A stretch of DNA of 52,861 nt, from the NCBI GenBank assembly GCA_019752575.1, contig JAIELW010000002.1, positions 1 to 52,861 on the forward strand, in the 5' to 3' direction. The DNA comes from Xanthobacteraceae bacterium (GTDB lineage: Bacteria; Pseudomonadota; Alphaproteobacteria; Rhizobiales; Xanthobacteraceae). Positions 13,881 through 22,006 of this stretch are shown here, piece after piece. Position numbers and translations under genes: made by a program. Below the pieces are notes generated by a model. That model saw nothing but the letters and a program-made list of their open reading frames with translations, had not been told where the DNA came from and ran no database searches. Every line of letters begins with the position of its first letter. Positions within the stretch are counted from its first letter, which is position 1.

Positions 13881-14927
13881 ATGTCTCCTCTGACACTCTC
13901 GCTCTGGGCCGGTTTCGTTATCGGCATCGCGTTCGGCGTCACCGTGCAGCGCACGGGATTCTGCCTGAACACGGCGTTCCGCGGGCTTTGGGTGACGGGC
14001 GATCTGCGCAAGCTTTCGGCCTTCTTGCTCGCGATGGCGGTCGCAGTGCTCGGCACGCAAGTGAGCGAAGCGCTCGGTCTGATCGATCTGCGTTTCTCGA
14101 TCTATGTTTCCGCGCCAGTTTCCTGGCTCGTCATTCCGCTCGGCGGCGCCATCTTCGGCTACGGCATGATTGCGTCGAACGGTTGCGGCGCGCGCTCGCT
14201 GGTACTGCTCGGGCAGGGCAATTTGCGCTCTTTCGTCGTGCTGCTCTGTTTGGGCATCGCGGCCTACGCGACGCTAAGCGGCGTGATCGCGCCGCTGCGC
14301 GCGCCAATTGTCAGGCAGACAGCGCTAGCCTTCAATAAATTGCCCGCGCTTCCACGCTATCTCGATATTTGGCTGAGCCCTAACGCTGCACGTGTGCTTC
14401 CGGCAATTTTAATTGCCGTAATGCTGTTAGCGCTTGCCTTTCGAAACGGCGCTTTTCGGAATAGTCCGCGCGACATCCTTGGCGGTCTCGTCGTCGGGTT
14501 GCTGATCGCAGCAGGCTGGCTTGCCACCGGCTATCTCGGCGCGGACGAATTTGAACCGCCGCTGATCGCATCGCTCACCTTCATCGCGCCGGTCGGCGAA
14601 ACGATTCAATATGCGATGTTGGCTACCGGCGCTCGCATATCGTTCGGCGTCGCCGTCATATGCGGCGTGTTCGTTGGCGCGCTCGCGTCGGCGCTCGCCA
14701 CCCGCACCTATGAACTGCAAGGCTTCAGCCGGCCGACGCAGATGCTGCGCTACATGGCGGGCGGTGCGCTGATGGGTATCGGCGGCGCCATGGCGCTCGG
14801 CTGCTCGATCGGCCAGGGACTGACCGGGTTCTCGACGCTTGCGTTCGGATCCCTGCTCGCCGCCGCCGGAATTGCCCTTGGCGCGACGCTCGCTTTGCGC
14901 GGACCGCTGCGGCTCCCCGCGCTATAG
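13881..14927 (+). CDS. YeeE/YedE-family (TsuA-like) thiosulfate/sulfur-compound transporter
   Basis: This 348-residue multi-pass inner-membrane protein belongs to the YeeE/YedE (TsuA/SoxT) family. Signature cysteine motifs are FGYGMIASNGCGARS in the N-terminal half and MGIGGAMALGCSIGQG in the C-terminal half, plus an early TVQRTGFCLNTAFRG. In TsuA such cysteines relay thiosulfate through the pore. The gene follows fccB by 40 bases on the same strand. It probably brings thiosulfate or another sulfur compound into the cytoplasm, or exchanges it. Substrate is inferred. It converges with the permease gene, with only 4 bases between stops. Confidence 0.85.
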   Translation: MSPLTLSLWAGFVIGIAFGVTVQRTGFCLNTAFRGLWVTGDLRKLSAFLLAMAVAVLGTQVSEALGLIDLRFSIYVSAPVSWLVIPLGGAIFGYGMIASNGCGARSLVLLGQGNLRSFVVLLCLGIAAYATLSGVIAPLRAPIVRQTALAFNKLPALPRYLDIWLSPNAARVLPAILIAVMLLALAFRNGAFRNSPRDILGGLVVGLLIAAGWLATGYLGADEFEPPLIASLTFIAPVGETIQYAMLATGARISFGVAVICGVFVGALASALATRTYELQGFSRPTQMLRYMAGGALMGIGGAMALGCSIGQGLTGFSTLAFGSLLAAAGIALGATLALRGPLRLPAL

Positions 14928-14931
14928 CGCG

Positions 14932-15828
14932 CTACCCCCGCTGCATGCCCCAGCGCCGCACCGTGCGCTTTTCGATGCTACGGAAAATAATGCCTTCCAC
15001 GAACAGGCCCACCGCCATCACGGTCAGAAGACCTGCGAACACCGAAGCCGTATCGAGCAGGTTGCGGTTCTCGAAGATGAACCATCCCAAACCGCCGCGG
15101 CCGGAAGAAACACCGAACACAAGTTCGGCGGCGATCAGTGTACGCCAAGCAAAAGCCCAGCCGATTTTTAAGCCCGCGAGAATTGCGGGAAACGCCGCGG
15201 GAATAAGAATATGCAAGACGTAATTCAATCCACGCAGACCGAAAGTCTGACCCGCCATGCGCAGCGTTTCGGAGACCGCGAGAAATCCTGTGTGCGCGTT
15301 CAATGCCACCGCCCACAGCACCGAATTCACGATCACGAAGACGAGCGACGGCGTGCCGAGTCCGAACCACAACAGGGCAACGGGAAGAAGCGCGATCGCC
15401 GGCAGCGGGTTGAACATCGCCGTCATGATCGACAGGAAATCGGTGCCAATCCGCGTCGATACCGCGACCGTCGTCACGACTGCTGCGAGAAATATCCCTA
15501 GCGCGTAACCGATCAAAAGAACCTGCAATGTCACAAAGAGACGTTGCGGGATCACGCCGGAAACGATGCCGCTGTAAAGCGCCTCCACGGTCGCGGTAAA
15601 GGTCGGAAACGAAAGCACGTTTCCGTGCGCCGCCATGTAGCGGCCGTAGCCTTCCCAAGCGGCGATCAGGAGAAGCAGAATGAGCGTCTTGCGGAACGCG
15701 CCGTTGTTCCAGAGCCGTTCGCCGAAAGAGAGCGGACGCGCGACATCTCCGAAGCTCGCGGGTGCCGCCGCGGTGCGTTCGAACTCCGGACGCTTCGGCG
15801 GCAACGGCTTTTCGACGGGCAATGTCAT
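14932..15828 (-). CDS. ABC transporter permease (SsuC/TauC type)
   Basis: This 298-residue permease of the nitrate/sulfonate/taurine group has about six hydrophobic helices, starting at TLILLLLIAAWEGYGRY, and the cytoplasmic-loop motif for ATPase docking, EALRMAGQTFGLRG-like (here ETLRMAGQTFGLRG). Its start overlaps the ATPase stop in an ATGA junction. It is the last gene of a six-gene unit that starts with an intradiol dioxygenase, so an aromatic or other organic anion is a more likely cargo than a sulfonate. The proximity of sulfur-oxidation genes at its 3' side is tail-to-tail, with no shared transcript. Confidence 0.87.
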   Translation of the reverse strand: MTLPVEKPLPPKRPEFERTAAAPASFGDVARPLSFGERLWNNGAFRKTLILLLLIAAWEGYGRYMAAHGNVLSFPTFTATVEALYSGIVSGVIPQRLFVTLQVLLIGYALGIFLAAVVTTVAVSTRIGTDFLSIMTAMFNPLPAIALLPVALLWFGLGTPSLVFVIVNSVLWAVALNAHTGFLAVSETLRMAGQTFGLRGLNYVLHILIPAAFPAILAGLKIGWAFAWRTLIAAELVFGVSSGRGGLGWFIFENRNLLDTASVFAGLLTVMAVGLFVEGIIFRSIEKRTVRRWGMQRG

Positions 15829-16616
15829 TGCTTCGCTCCGTCGCCGAACAACATGTGATGGATACGCCTGCAGAGCGCACCGAACTCCGGTCCATCGCGC
15901 TCCTCATGCCGGAAGCCCGGGCTGTTCAATTCGGCAAGCACCTGGCCGGGATGCGGGGTCAACACGAGAATGCGCGAACCGACGATCGCGGCCTCTTCAA
16001 TCGAATGTGTTACAAAGATCAGCGTGAAACGGATATCATCCCACAGTTGCAGCAGTTCGTCCTGCATTTTGCGCCGCGTCAGCGCATCGAGCGCGGCATA
16101 GGGCTCGTCCATCAAGAGTACGTCTGGTTTCATCGCCATAGCGCGCGCAATCGCCGCGCGCTGCTTCATGCCGCCAGAAAGCATGTGCGGATAAACATCC
16201 GCGAACTTTCCGAGATTTACTTTTGCGATCACCTCTAGCGCACGCTCTTTCGCCTCCGCCGCACGCACGCCGTTCGAAAGCATCGGCATCATTACGTTGC
16301 CGAGCACCGTCTTCCACGGCATCAGCTGATCGAATTCCTGAAACACCATCATCCGGTCCGGGCCGGGCTGCCGGATCGGTTGGCCCTTGAGCCGGATTTC
16401 TCCGCCTGCCGGAGGATGAAAACCGGCGATGGATTTCAGGATGGTCGATTTTCCGCACCCCGAAGGTCCGAGCATCACGAAGCGCTCGGCGCGATGGATA
16501 TCGAAGCTGACTTTATAGGTCGCCGTCACCAAATGGTCGGGCGTCTTGTATTGCAGCGTCACGTCTTCGACACGGACGACCGGCGCTTCGGCGGATTCCT
16601 GGGTGGCGTTCATCAT
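15825..16616 (-). CDS. ABC transporter ATPase (SsuB/TauB type)
   Basis: This ATP-binding subunit has 263 residues from the first ATG. Walker A is GPSGCGKST (50-58), the signature LSGGMKQ (146-152) and Walker B VLLMDEP (166-172), followed by AALDALTR. It energises the adjacent permease. Two tandem ATGs (16616 and 16613) both follow GCGGGGA closely; a TTG nine bases earlier is possible but less likely. A 12-bp stem-loop (16630-16656) separates it from the binding-protein gene upstream. Confidence 0.88.
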   Translation of the reverse strand: MMNATQESAEAPVVRVEDVTLQYKTPDHLVTATYKVSFDIHRAERFVMLGPSGCGKSTILKSIAGFHPPAGGEIRLKGQPIRQPGPDRMMVFQEFDQLMPWKTVLGNVMMPMLSNGVRAAEAKERALEVIAKVNLGKFADVYPHMLSGGMKQRAAIARAMAMKPDVLLMDEPYAALDALTRRKMQDELLQLWDDIRFTLIFVTHSIEEAAIVGSRILVLTPHPGQVLAELNSPGFRHEERDGPEFGALCRRIHHMLFGDGAKQ

Positions 16617-16629
16617 TCCCCGCAAACGC

Positions 16630-16656
16630 GCCTTCCCGCCGCGGCGGCGGGAAGGC
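16630..16656 (-). other. Intercistronic 12-bp stem-loop
   Basis: GCCTTCCCGCCG (16630-16641) is perfectly complementary to CGGCGGGAAGGC (16645-16656) with a 3-base loop. It sits between the stop of the binding-protein gene and the start of the ATPase gene. No T-run follows, so it is more likely an mRNA stabiliser or partial attenuator than a full terminator. Confidence 0.65.
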
Positions 16657-16675
16657 CTCGCTTCAATAGCTTAGC

Positions 16676-17695
16676 TTAGTCGCTCTTGGTGTTGTGAAGC
16701 GACGGCACGAAGGCCTCTTGCCACTTCGCAGGCGGTGACTTGAGCTGGCCGATGCGGCCCATGAAATCGGCGCTGGTCTTGATGCCGTGCACCGACGTGC
16801 CGAAATCGTCCTTGAGATCCTTCAGGATCGCTTCGATCGCAGCCGCATCTAACGTCTTCTGCGGCTCGACCTTGAGATAGATTTCGGTCGCCTTCTTGGA
16901 ATCTTTGCGGATGAGATCGGAAGCTTCCGCAATCGCTTTCGCAAACACGTCGGCCATCTTCGGGTTTGCGTCGAGGTAGCGCTTGGTGGCACCGGCGACG
17001 AGGAACGACGCCTTGCCGCCGAAGGCGTCAGTCGAGGTCAGCACCTGCTTGATCTTCGGATTGCGCAACGCGACCTGCGTGAACGGCGCCGACGAGAAAT
17101 AAGCGGTGACTTCGGTCGCGCCTGAAGTGACTTGCGCAAGCGACTCCGGATGCGGCAGCGCCACGACTTGCGCGCGCAGCTTGTCGTGCTGACCCTCGCC
17201 GAACGCCTTTTCGGAGGCGAGCTGAAGCGCATACATCTGCGGCGAGACGAGCGCGGGCATCGAGATGCGGTCGCTCGGCTTGAAATCCTTCAGCGATTTG
17301 ACGCCCTCCTGATTCGTGATCAGCACGAGCGGCTGCGTGGTCACACCGGACACGCCGATGATCTGTTGCGGCGTGCCTCTCGCCTTGTCCCACGCAATCA
17401 GCATCGCCTGCGGACCATAGACGCCGATGTCGACGGAACCGGAAAGCACGGCATCCTGCATCGCGCCTGACCCTGAGAAGCGCTGGTAATTCGCGGTAAC
17501 ATCGAGGCCGGCCGCCTTCGCGTGCTTCTCGATGAGTTTCAGTTCGCGCAGGATAAAGGTCGGCAAAAATCCGATACCGAATCCGATACCGATTTTCACT
17601 TCGTTCGCCTGCGCGAACACGCGGCCCGGCAGCATCGCCGCTGACCCAGCGGCTGCGGTAATTCCGATAAACTTTCTTCGATTGGGCGAATACAT
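16676..17695 (-). CDS. ABC substrate-binding protein (NMT1/SsuA type, Tat-exported)
   Basis: This 339-residue periplasmic binding protein of the NMT1/THI5-like family has a Tat signal (NRRKFIGITAAAGSAAML, cleavage near VFAQA). The mature protein starts VKIGIGFGIGFLPTFILRELKLIEKHA, the canonical first lobe of taurine, nitrate and aromatic-sulfonate binders. It lies 59 bases after the MDR oxidoreductase gene and precedes its ATPase. Ligand unknown; the operon's dioxygenase points to an aromatic compound. The Tat route suggests folding before export, which is less common for this family but seen in alphaproteobacteria. Confidence 0.87.
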   Translation of the reverse strand: MYSPNRRKFIGITAAAGSAAMLPGRVFAQANEVKIGIGFGIGFLPTFILRELKLIEKHAKAAGLDVTANYQRFSGSGAMQDAVLSGSVDIGVYGPQAMLIAWDKARGTPQQIIGVSGVTTQPLVLITNQEGVKSLKDFKPSDRISMPALVSPQMYALQLASEKAFGEGQHDKLRAQVVALPHPESLAQVTSGATEVTAYFSSAPFTQVALRNPKIKQVLTSTDAFGGKASFLVAGATKRYLDANPKMADVFAKAIAEASDLIRKDSKKATEIYLKVEPQKTLDAAAIEAILKDLKDDFGTSVHGIKTSADFMGRIGQLKSPPAKWQEAFVPSLHNTKSD

Positions 17696-17754
17696 GGCGT
17701 TGTCTCCCTGACTTCGTTTCTTTTGTTGACGCGGTTTCGAGCTCTTTCTTCGAC

Positions 17755-18786
17755 TTACTTTTCGGGCACAAGAACCACGCGCTGCAGCGCCGAACCGATG
17801 ACTTCGGCATAGGCGTCCTTGGCGCGGCTGAACGGAAACTTGAAGCGGTCTTCGACCGAAAAAGGCTTGAGCTTGCCGCTCGCGAAGTGCGGCGCCATTT
17901 CACGCATCAGCACCGCGGACTCCACCGCGGTAAAGGCAAGCGTATCGACGCCGTAATAAGTGTGGCGGCCGCGGTAAAAAGCGAAGATATCGAACTCCAC
18001 AACCTTGTTGATCGCAGCGATCAGGATCTGCTTGCCCATCAGCGCGAGCGCCTTGGTTGCCGCCGGATAATAGGGGTCGCCCACCGTATTAAAGGCGATG
18101 TTCGCGCCCTTGCCGCCGGTCATATCTTTGACCGCCTGTCCTACATCGATTGCTGCGGCGTTCAGCATTTCGACCGGCCCGCTTGCAAATCCGCGATAGC
18201 CTTCGTTTCGCCGCACAACACCGATGGTGCGCGCGCCGAACATGGTCGCAATCTGGATTGCCGCCTGACCGACCTTTCCGTTCGCACCCGGCACCAGCAC
18301 TACATCGTTTTTCGTCGGCATGCCGGTGCGGCGAAAACCTTCCCATGCGGTGACGAAGGGCACGCCGATGCCGGCCGCTTCGATCAACGAAACGTTCGCA
18401 GGCGCTTCCGTGACCGCCGCCGCATCGAGGAGAACATGCGTGGCGTGCGTGCCGTCGCGGCGAATGCCGACATCGCCCCCGGTGCCGAAAACTTTTTTAC
18501 CGACGAGCGACGCCGGGCCTTCGACAACGACACCGGCGAAGTCCCTGCCCGGGGTGCGCGGCCAGACGGCATAAGGCATCATGCCGATTGCGGCTTTTAC
18601 GTCCGACGGATTGACGCCAGCCGCCGCGATTTCGACGATCACCTGATCGTCGCGCTCGCGCGTAAGCAATACGTTCTCGACAGCAAGCTGGACATTCTCA
18701 ATCGCGCCCGCCTTTTCGTGCACGCGCAACGCGGTTGCGGCGATTGCCTTGGCGGTAACAGATAAGGTTTTCTGGGCGACGCTCAT
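17755..18786 (-). CDS. MDR-superfamily alcohol dehydrogenase/quinone-reductase-like protein
   Basis: This 343-residue medium-chain reductase has an N-terminal GroES-like domain (VIVEIAAAGVNPSDVKAAIG, about 49-68, then PGRDFAGVV) and a Rossmann domain with VLVPGANGKVGQAAIQIA. The four-Cys structural zinc lobe is absent, so it groups with zinc-independent quinone-oxidoreductase or enoyl-reductase-like MDRs using NADPH. It starts 10 bases after the BKACE gene. In a hydroxyquinol-type route a reductase is needed to turn maleylacetate into 3-oxoadipate; this enzyme is a candidate although the known maleylacetate reductases belong to the iron-type ADH family. That role is speculative. Confidence 0.83.
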   Translation of the reverse strand: MSVAQKTLSVTAKAIAATALRVHEKAGAIENVQLAVENVLLTRERDDQVIVEIAAAGVNPSDVKAAIGMMPYAVWPRTPGRDFAGVVVEGPASLVGKKVFGTGGDVGIRRDGTHATHVLLDAAAVTEAPANVSLIEAAGIGVPFVTAWEGFRRTGMPTKNDVVLVPGANGKVGQAAIQIATMFGARTIGVVRRNEGYRGFASGPVEMLNAAAIDVGQAVKDMTGGKGANIAFNTVGDPYYPAATKALALMGKQILIAAINKVVEFDIFAFYRGRHTYYGVDTLAFTAVESAVLMREMAPHFASGKLKPFSVEDRFKFPFSRAKDAYAEVIGSALQRVVLVPEK

Positions 18787-18796
18787 GCTGATTCAC

Positions 18797-19711
18797 TCAT
18801 GCAATTCGTCTGCTCGCGGCCAGGCGTGTCGACAGACCAATTATTTCGCGCGCCTCTACGGGGTTAGCGATCTGCGCGCCAAGATCTTCAAGAATGCGCC
18901 TAGCCTTTTCGACCATCGCCGCGTTCGAGGGCGCGAGCTTGCCCTTCTCGATCATCACGGAGTCTTCAAGGCCAACGCGCACGTGACCGCCCGCGAGATA
19001 GCTTTGCGCCACGGCCGGAAACGCGTAACGGCCGATGCCGATGCCCGTGAAGGTCGCGTCATGCGGCAACATGTTGCGCGCATAAAGCAGCGTCTCGGGT
19101 GAAGGCTGAAAGCCGTATTTCACGCCCATCACGATCGAACAGAGGATCGGCGCTTCGAGCGAACCGTCTTTCAGCATGTCCTTCATCAGCGCGATGTCGC
19201 CGGAGTCGAACAGCTCGATCTCGGGCCTCGAGCCGGCGGCGCGAACGATCTCCGCCATGATCCGCACATTGCGCGGCGTGTTGATCACGACTTCCTTGCC
19301 GGAATTCATCGTGTTGAGATCGAGCGTGGCGATGTCGGGTTTCAGCGCCGCGATATGCGCGACGCGCTTCTCCGGCGGCAGCAGCGTCGTGCCGGGTCCG
19401 GCGACGCGCGGGTCCTCGATCGAGGGAACAAAGCGCCCGCCGGGTCCGGTCGTTACGTTCAGTACGAGCTGCGTGTTCTTCCCGCGAATGCGCTCGACGA
19501 CGGCGCGATAATATTCGAGCTCCATCGACGGCTTCGCCGTCTTCGGGTCGCGCACGTGGATATGCACGACGGCAGCGCCCGCTTCCGCTGCACCGAGGCA
19601 CGCATCGGCGATCTGCTCGGGCGTTACCGGCAGATGCGGCGTCTGCTCGATGGTCGTAAGATTGCCCGTGACCGCGCAGGTTATAATTGTTTTCGGAAGC
19701 AGTTCGCGCAT
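18797..19711 (-). CDS. Beta-keto acid cleavage enzyme (BKACE, Kce-like)
   Basis: This protein belongs to the DUF849/BKACE family of zinc enzymes, which condense a beta-keto acid with acetyl-CoA to give acetoacetate and a new acyl-CoA. Hallmarks are KTIITCAVTGN at the N-terminus, zinc-ligand histidines in VVHIHVRDP (H50 and H52 counting from the chosen start), and GGHVRVGLEDS near the C-terminus. Length (304 residues) is normal. Start choice is uncertain: ATG at 19711 gives the usual family N-terminus, while GTG at 19723 would form a GTGA overlap with the dioxygenase stop. Placed after an intradiol dioxygenase, it may cleave 3-oxoadipate or a related keto acid, replacing the usual CoA transferase and thiolase. 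Confidence 0.88.
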   Translation of the reverse strand: MRELLPKTIITCAVTGNLTTIEQTPHLPVTPEQIADACLGAAEAGAAVVHIHVRDPKTAKPSMELEYYRAVVERIRGKNTQLVLNVTTGPGGRFVPSIEDPRVAGPGTTLLPPEKRVAHIAALKPDIATLDLNTMNSGKEVVINTPRNVRIMAEIVRAAGSRPEIELFDSGDIALMKDMLKDGSLEAPILCSIVMGVKYGFQPSPETLLYARNMLPHDATFTGIGIGRYAFPAVAQSYLAGGHVRVGLEDSVMIEKGKLAPSNAAMVEKARRILEDLGAQIANPVEAREIIGLSTRLAASRRIA

Positions 19712-19719
19712 CGCCGTTC

Positions 19720-20610
19720 TCACTTGATCGGCGGCGTGGGCAGCACTGCCTCGCCGGGCTCCATGAAGAATGTGTAGTTAAGCGAACACCACTCGCCGCT
19801 GACATCGTTCGCGGGCGCCTTTCCGCTCTGCTTCTTGAAGTCCCCGACCAGTTTTTTCGTCACGCCGAACACGACGTCGGATTCCAGTTTCGGATCGTCG
19901 TCGACGAAGACTTGCGTAACCAGCGTCTTGAAGCCGGGCTTGAACAAGAGGAAATGAACATGCGCCGGCCGGAACGGATGCCGTTTCTGCGCGCGCAATA
20001 ATTCGCCGACCGGGCCGTCGATCGGCACCGGATAGCCCGCAGGCTTCACCGAGCGGAACGAAAACTTCCCTTGCGCATCGGTCGTGAACTTGCCGCGCAG
20101 GTTCATGTCGGCTTGCGTCTCGTCCTGATTTTCGTATTTGCCGACCGGCGACGCCTGCCAGACATCGACTTCGACACCTACGATCGGTCTACCTTTCGCG
20201 TCCTTGACCTGGATATCGGCAAAAAGCGCGGGCCCCGGTGTCGGCGAACGCACGATGCTACCCCCGCTTACCGTAACCGGTGACTTCATGCGCCAGAACG
20301 GGCCAAGCAAAGCCGCCGCAGTTTCGGTGTTGCCTTCCTGCCCGTTGTTCATGAGACAGACGAGCGTCGAGAGTCCGATCGCATCGGAGGCGAGGATCGC
20401 TTCGTTGTGCGTGTCGTTGGTGCGCTGGCCGAGCGCGACGAGATAGCCGATGCCGCGCTCCCACTCTGGTTCGGTGAGCTTCACCTCGCGCGCGAACGCA
20501 TGAAGATGCCGCACCAGCGCGGTGATGATCTCCTTGAAGCGGGGATCGCCGGTATTTTCCATGGCCGCGAGTACCGCGGGTGTCACTTCTCTGTCTGATT
20601 CAATGAACAT
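19720..20610 (-). CDS. Intradiol ring-cleavage dioxygenase (hydroxyquinol/catechol type)
   Basis: This 296-residue Fe(III) dioxygenase has the N-terminal helical dimerisation domain (about 10-105) found in catechol and hydroxyquinol 1,2-dioxygenases. It is followed by the beta-sandwich with all four iron ligands: Y159 (VGKYEN), Y193 (PAGYPVPIDGP), H217 and H219 (RPAHVHF). It would open the ring between adjacent hydroxyls, giving a muconate or maleylacetate. The ATG at 20610 follows AGGA by 9 bases; a TTG at 20625 is less likely and lies inside the LacI-type operator. First gene of the LacI-linked operon. Hydroxyquinol is favoured because no cycloisomerase gene is present, but substrate is inferred. 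Confidence 0.87.
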   Translation of the reverse strand: MFIESDREVTPAVLAAMENTGDPRFKEIITALVRHLHAFAREVKLTEPEWERGIGYLVALGQRTNDTHNEAILASDAIGLSTLVCLMNNGQEGNTETAAALLGPFWRMKSPVTVSGGSIVRSPTPGPALFADIQVKDAKGRPIVGVEVDVWQASPVGKYENQDETQADMNLRGKFTTDAQGKFSFRSVKPAGYPVPIDGPVGELLRAQKRHPFRPAHVHFLLFKPGFKTLVTQVFVDDDPKLESDVVFGVTKKLVGDFKKQSGKAPANDVSGEWCSLNYTFFMEPGEAVLPTPPIK

Positions 20611-20620
20611 GGCGATTTCC

Positions 20621-20634
20621 TGCAATCGTTTGCA
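20621..20634. promoter_or_regulatory. LacI-family operator O1
   Basis: TGCAATCGTTTGCA is an imperfect palindrome with TGCAA/TTGCA arms and a central CG, the common LacI/GalR-family operator form. It lies 11 bases upstream of the dioxygenase ATG, where binding would block initiation. A second copy is at 20686-20699. Confidence 0.65.
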
Positions 20635-20685
20635 TATTTTACCTCCAATAAGGTGTCAATTATCGGCGCGATGCAACAAGTTGAC

Positions 20686-20699
20686 TGCAACTGTTTGCA
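20686..20699. promoter_or_regulatory. LacI-family operator O2
   Basis: TGCAACTGTTTGCA shares 12 of 14 bases with the site at 20621-20634. Their centres are 65 bases apart, about six helical turns, so a looped complex is possible. It ends 15 bases before the lacI-family ATG, implying autoregulation. Confidence 0.6.
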
Positions 20700-20714
20700 T
20701 GCTAGGTAGAGCCT

Positions 20715-21758
20715 ATGCCACCACGCCGCACCTCCTCGCTGCAATCCGTGACGCTTCGCGATGTTGCGAAAAGTTCCGGCGTGCATCTCTCGACGGCTTC
20801 GCGGGCGCTCGACCCCGCCAAACGCCATTTGATCGCCGATGCCGTCGTTTCGAAAATCGTCGCGGTCGCAGACAGGCTCGGCTACCGGCGCGACCCCGTT
20901 GCGGCGAGCCTGCGCACGCGCCGCTCCAAACTCGTCGGCGTTATCGTGCCCGACATCGCGAACCCCGTATTTTCACCGATCATCGCCGCGATCACCGAGA
21001 CGCTGAGCGCAGCAGGCTACTCCACGATCGTTGCGGACGGCGGCCAGGACAGAAAGCGGCAAAGCGCATTGGTCGGCGAATTGATCGCACGTCGCGTCGA
21101 TGGTCTCGTGCTCGCGACCGTGCGGCGCGACGATCCGATCCTGAAGGAGTGTCTGAACGAAGACCTCGCCGTCGTGCTCGTCAATCGCACCGACGACAGC
21201 GACCGCGTGTCATCGGTCGTCACCGACGACAACGCGGGCATGCGGCTCGCGGTCGATCATCTGGTCGAACTCGGGCACAGGCAGATCGGACATATCGCCG
21301 GCCCTGCGCATATTTCGACCGGCCACTTGCGGCGGCAAGGATTTGAGGAGGCGATGGCCGCGCGCGGGCTGAAATATTCCGAGCGTGCGATTGTCGAGGC
21401 CGCGGCCTATGAACGCGAGGCCGGAGAAATGGCCGCAGCGGAGTTGCTAAAGGAAAATCCCAAGCTGACTGCGATCGCCGCCGCGAACGACCTCCTCGCG
21501 CTCGGCGCCTATCGCGCAATTGCCGCAGCCGGCCTCTCCTGCCCGCGCGATATTTCCGTCGTCGGGCACAACGACATGCCGCTCGCCGACATGGTAGAGC
21601 CGCCGCTGACCACCATCCGCATCGGGCCCCGTGAGATGGGGCACGACGCCGCGAGATTGATGATCGCAAGAATTCAGGAACCGAACGGTGCCGTGAAGCG
21701 TGTCGTCCTAAGTCCATCGCTCGTCACGCGCACATCGACTGCTGCACCCAAGCAATAG
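20715..21758 (+). CDS. LacI-family transcriptional regulator
   Basis: This 347-residue regulator has an N-terminal LacI helix-turn-helix (TLRDVAKSSGVHLSTASRAL, 13-32), the hinge region YRRDPVAASLRTRRS, and a periplasmic-binding-protein-like sensor domain (VGVIVPDIANPVFSPIIAAI onward, ending in VVGHNDMPLADMVEPPLTTI). It is divergent from the dioxygenase operon with two matching palindromes between them, so it very probably represses that operon until an aromatic inducer or pathway intermediate binds. Effector identity cannot be read from sequence. Confidence 0.92.
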   Translation: MPPRRTSSLQSVTLRDVAKSSGVHLSTASRALDPAKRHLIADAVVSKIVAVADRLGYRRDPVAASLRTRRSKLVGVIVPDIANPVFSPIIAAITETLSAAGYSTIVADGGQDRKRQSALVGELIARRVDGLVLATVRRDDPILKECLNEDLAVVLVNRTDDSDRVSSVVTDDNAGMRLAVDHLVELGHRQIGHIAGPAHISTGHLRRQGFEEAMAARGLKYSERAIVEAAAYEREAGEMAAAELLKENPKLTAIAAANDLLALGAYRAIAAAGLSCPRDISVVGHNDMPLADMVEPPLTTIRIGPREMGHDAARLMIARIQEPNGAVKRVVLSPSLVTRTSTAAPKQ

Positions 21759-22006
21759 CCGGTCAGAGCATCCGCGCATCATCAACGATGCACCTAGTGC
21801 GTTACATCTTTCGGTATCGTCACGCAGTCGATAAAAACAATATTCGTGGCGCAATAGAGAAGCCCCATCCTCGCCGTGATCTTCCGATAGTCCGCTCGAT
21901 GGAACTTGCTCGCGTGGAACCTTCACCAGACATTTAAGTCTTCTAGTCGGTGTTGCATCCGAACGCTTAATATCATTGCGGCAATCGGATCCGCATACGG
22001 GGAACA

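Noticed and set aside
12488-14056. 522-codon minus-strand frame opposite fccB
   Set aside because: fccB keeps all catalytic and cofactor residues on the plus strand; the antisense translation is low-complexity and would span the promoter-free interior of the operon.
14932-17695. Sulfonate or taurine importer serving the neighbouring sulfur-oxidation genes
   Set aside because: The ABC genes are on the opposite strand and in one operon with an aromatic dioxygenase and BKACE; the sulfur genes meet them tail-to-tail. Family resemblance alone does not define the ligand.
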